DNA of 14,719 nt from Desulfuromonadaceae bacterium (GTDB lineage: Bacteria; Desulfobacterota; Desulfuromonadia; Desulfuromonadales; Geopsychrobacteraceae): positions 1 through 14,719 of the forward strand of contig WTCI01000062.1 in the NCBI GenBank assembly GCA_013138655.1, read 5' to 3'. Position numbers and translations under genes: made by a program. Every line of letters begins with the position of its first letter. Within the stretch, counting starts at the first letter, position 1. The notes under the pieces were generated by a model, which ran no database searches, was not told the DNA's origin, and saw nothing but the letters and a program-made list of their open reading frames with translations. Positions 13,090 to 14,719 of the stretch are shown one piece after another.

Positions 13090-13142
13090 AGGGCGCACCT
13101 CTGTGTGCGCCCTGAAGTTCGGGCAGCCACATGGGGCTGCCC
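13090..13142 (+). promoter_or_regulatory. Twin hairpins between trpG and trpD
   Basis: Two strong stems stand back to back: AGGGCGCAC (13090-13098) with GTGCGCCCT (13105-13113), 9 bp with a 6-base loop; and GGGCAGCC (13121-13128) with GGCTGCCC (13135-13142), 8 bp with a 6-base loop. Neither is followed by a T-tract, so they are not classic terminators. They start 7 bases after the trpG stop, and the second ends four bases before the GAGG ribosome-binding site of trpD. They may adjust mRNA stability or the TrpG to TrpD ratio. Confidence 0.65.
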
Positions 13143-13158
13143 CGACGAGGTTGTTGAT

Positions 13159-14208
13159 ATGATCAAAAAAGCGATTGCCAAGCTGGTTGAACGGCAGGAT
13201 CTGATCGAATCGGAAATGATCGGAGCGATGAACCAGATCATGGGCGGTGAAGCAACACCAGCCCAGGTTGGCTCTTTCATCACCGCGTTGCGGATGAAAG
13301 GGGAAACGATTTCCGAGATTGTCGGCGCCGCGCGGGTCATGCGCGCGCATGCCACACCGATTCGGGTTGGCGCAGTGGTCGATATCGATCGCGATGAGAT
13401 CAACGTCGAGCGGGAAACCATCATCGATACCTGCGGGACCGGCGGCAGCGGGACCAGGAGTTTCAATATTTCGACCACAGTGGCGCTGGCGGTGGCCGCC
13501 TGTGGGGGCAAAGTTGCCAAGCATGGCAACCGCAGCATCACCTCCTCCTGCGGCAGTGCCGATGTGCTGGAAAAGCTCGGCGTCAATCTTGATATCCCGC
13601 CGGAGCAGGTCGGTCATTGTGTGGAGAAAATCGGCATCGGTTTTCTCTTTGCACCGGCGCTGCACGGAGCGATGAAGTACGCCATCGGCCCGCGGCGCGA
13701 AATCGGCATCCGGACTATTTTCAATGTGCTCGGGCCATTGACCAATCCGGCCGGTGCCGATCGCCAGGTGCTCGGGGTGTTTAAGGAAGAGCTGGTTGAA
13801 CCTTTGGCCAAGGTGCTGCTCCATCTCGGCTGTCGGCGCGGTTTTGTCGTGCACGGCAGTGACGGCATGGACGAAATCACCCTGACCGGGCCGACCCTGG
13901 TGGCGGCGATCAGTGGCGGTGCGATTGAAGTGCAGACCATCGAACCGCAGCAATTCGGTTTCGAGTGCTGCCGGCTTGAAGAGTTGCAGGGGGGCGATGC
14001 CGAACAGAATGCCGCCATTGTCAAAGCGATCCTCGCCGGAGAAAAGGGGCCGAAGCGGGATATCGTGGTGCTCAACGGTGCCTATGCCCTGCTTGCTGCC
14101 GGGCTGGTCCCCGGGGTTGACGCCGGGATTGAGCTGCTGCAAAAGGTTCTTGATAACGGCAAGGCGCAGGCAACTCTCGACGCCCTGATCCGGATGACCA
14201 ATCAATGA
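13159..14208 (+). CDS. trpD: Anthranilate phosphoribosyltransferase
   Basis: A 349-residue enzyme that joins anthranilate to PRPP, the second step of the pathway. Motifs are [15 protein letters not shown] (92-106, PRPP loop; GTGGSG in place of the common GTGGDG), [15 protein letters not shown] (121-135), [26 protein letters not shown] (about 185-198) and the metal-binding Asp238-Glu239 in DGMDEI. It is a stand-alone enzyme, not fused to TrpG. I chose the ATG at 13159 ([15 protein letters not shown]), which has GAGG eight bases upstream and matches the family start; the frame is open further upstream through the twin hairpins, but that part would code for unrelated residues. It overlaps trpC by 4 bp (ATGA). 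Confidence 0.96.
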   Translation: MIKKAIAKLVERQDLIESEMIGAMNQIMGGEATPAQVGSFITALRMKGETISEIVGAARVMRAHATPIRVGAVVDIDRDEINVERETIIDTCGTGGSGTRSFNISTTVALAVAACGGKVAKHGNRSITSSCGSADVLEKLGVNLDIPPEQVGHCVEKIGIGFLFAPALHGAMKYAIGPRREIGIRTIFNVLGPLTNPAGADRQVLGVFKEELVEPLAKVLLHLGCRRGFVVHGSDGMDEITLTGPTLVAAISGGAIEVQTIEPQQFGFECCRLEELQGGDAEQNAAIVKAILAGEKGPKRDIVVLNGAYALLAAGLVPGVDAGIELLQKVLDNGKAQATLDALIRMTNQ

Positions 14209-14719
14209 TTCTTGATAAGATTTTGCGAACCAAGGTTGAGGAAGTTGCTGCTGCGAAAGAGCGGGAACCGCTTTGCGAGTTGAGTCGTCGGATCGGCGAT
14301 CTCGAGGACCAGCCACGCGGGTTTGCTCGGGCGCTGCGGCAGCGCTCTGCAGCCGGAATCGCCATCATTGCCGAGGTGAAAAAGGGATCGCCCTCGAAGG
14401 GGATTATCCGCGTCGATTTCGATCCGCTGGAGATTGCGCAGAGCTACCAACGCGCTGGTGCCACCTGCCTGTCAGTGTTGACCGATGAGCAGTATTTCTA
14501 CGGTTCCCTCGATTATTTGGGCCAGATCCGAGACATTGTTGAGCTGCCGCTGTTACGCAAGGATTTTATCATCGACCCCTATCAGGTTTACCAGGCTCGG
14601 CTGGCCGGAGCAGATGCCGTTCTGCTGATTGCGGCAGCATTGACCGATGAGCAATTACGGGAATTTTCCGAACTGGCGCGTGAGCTGCGACTCGACACCC
14701 TGTTGGAAATCCATGATGC
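14205..14719 (+). CDS. trpC: Indole-3-glycerol phosphate synthase (5' part)
   Basis: This is the first 171 residues of a protein usually about 260 long; the gene runs off the window edge and is otherwise intact. It closes the ring of carboxyphenylamino-deoxyribulose phosphate to indole-glycerol phosphate. Visible motifs are [11 protein letters not shown] (56-66) with the active-site Glu57 and Lys59, [12 protein letters not shown] (90-101), [13 protein letters not shown] (116-128) with the catalytic Lys119, [10 protein letters not shown] and LLEIHD at the cut end. The ATG overlaps the trpD stop as ATGA, showing translational coupling. Whether a trpF domain is fused at the C-terminus cannot be seen. 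Confidence 0.95.
   Translation, partial: MILDKILRTKVEEVAAAKEREPLCELSRRIGDLEDQPRGFARALRQRSAAGIAIIAEVKKGSPSKGIIRVDFDPLEIAQSYQRAGATCLSVLTDEQYFYGSLDYLGQIRDIVELPLLRKDFIIDPYQVYQARLAGADAVLLIAAALTDEQLREFSELARELRLDTLLEIHD

Noticed and set aside
13090..13113. First trpG-trpD hairpin as a terminator
   Set aside because: No T-tract follows the stem, and trpD has no separate promoter in view, so complete termination is unlikely.
13069..14316. A 415-codon minus-strand frame opposite trpD
   Set aside because: Same reason: trpD is unmistakable on the plus strand and the antisense frame also crosses the twin hairpins and the trpC start.

Overview
The window reads as chromosome of a moderately GC-rich Gram-negative anaerobe, most likely a Desulfuromonadales/Geobacter-type deltaproteobacterium. 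This is an inference from gene content: a formate dehydrogenase with sulfhydrogenase-type electron-transfer subunits, a rubrerythrin remnant, a DUF134 regulator with a DUF302 neighbour, and a trpE-trpG-trpD-trpC cluster. No 16S gene or other marker is present to confirm it.

Layout. (1) 1-1022: a structured intergenic end, then an RluA-type pseudouridine synthase on the minus strand. (2) 1084-2087: two copies, about 95% identical and in the same orientation, of a 152-153 bp imperfect inverted-repeat element. They bracket a 69-residue zinc-ribbon gene that has its own sigma70-like promoter and a strong terminator. Differences between the copies include one compensatory base-pair exchange in a stem and an indel in the terminal loop. 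(3) 2092-5959, minus strand: a tightly overlapping three-gene formate dehydrogenase operon (flavin/2Fe-2S subunit, catalytic molybdopterin subunit, 4Fe-4S subunit). The second repeat copy ends at the stop codon of the last gene. (4) 6044-6912: a decayed rubrerythrin C-terminus followed by a terminator, a 47-residue lysine-rich small protein, and a CspA-family cold shock protein. (5) 7160-8720: a regulatory stretch (candidate sigma54 promoter, sigma70 promoter with a 14-bp palindrome over its start site), then a Gly/Gln/Arg-rich small protein, a DUF302 protein, a terminator, an 11-bp inverted repeat and a DUF134 helix-turn-helix protein. (6) 8849-9899: a double-ACT protein and peptide deformylase. 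(7) 9974-11018: thiol peroxidase with its own promoter, a folded intergenic element and an apparent remnant of an EAL-domain protein. (8) 11033-14719: trpE, trpG, trpD and the 5' part of trpC.

How they work together. The minus-strand operon encodes an enzyme expected to couple formate oxidation (or CO2 reduction) to NAD(P) or ferredoxin. The trp genes carry chorismate through anthranilate to indole-glycerol phosphate. Tpx and the broken rubrerythrin belong to peroxide defence. The Gly/Gln/Arg-rich protein, DUF302 and DUF134 genes look like a small regulated accessory locus of unknown purpose and are, with the repeat pair, the least explained parts of the window. No CRISPR array, tRNA, rRNA, intact transposase or phage gene was found.
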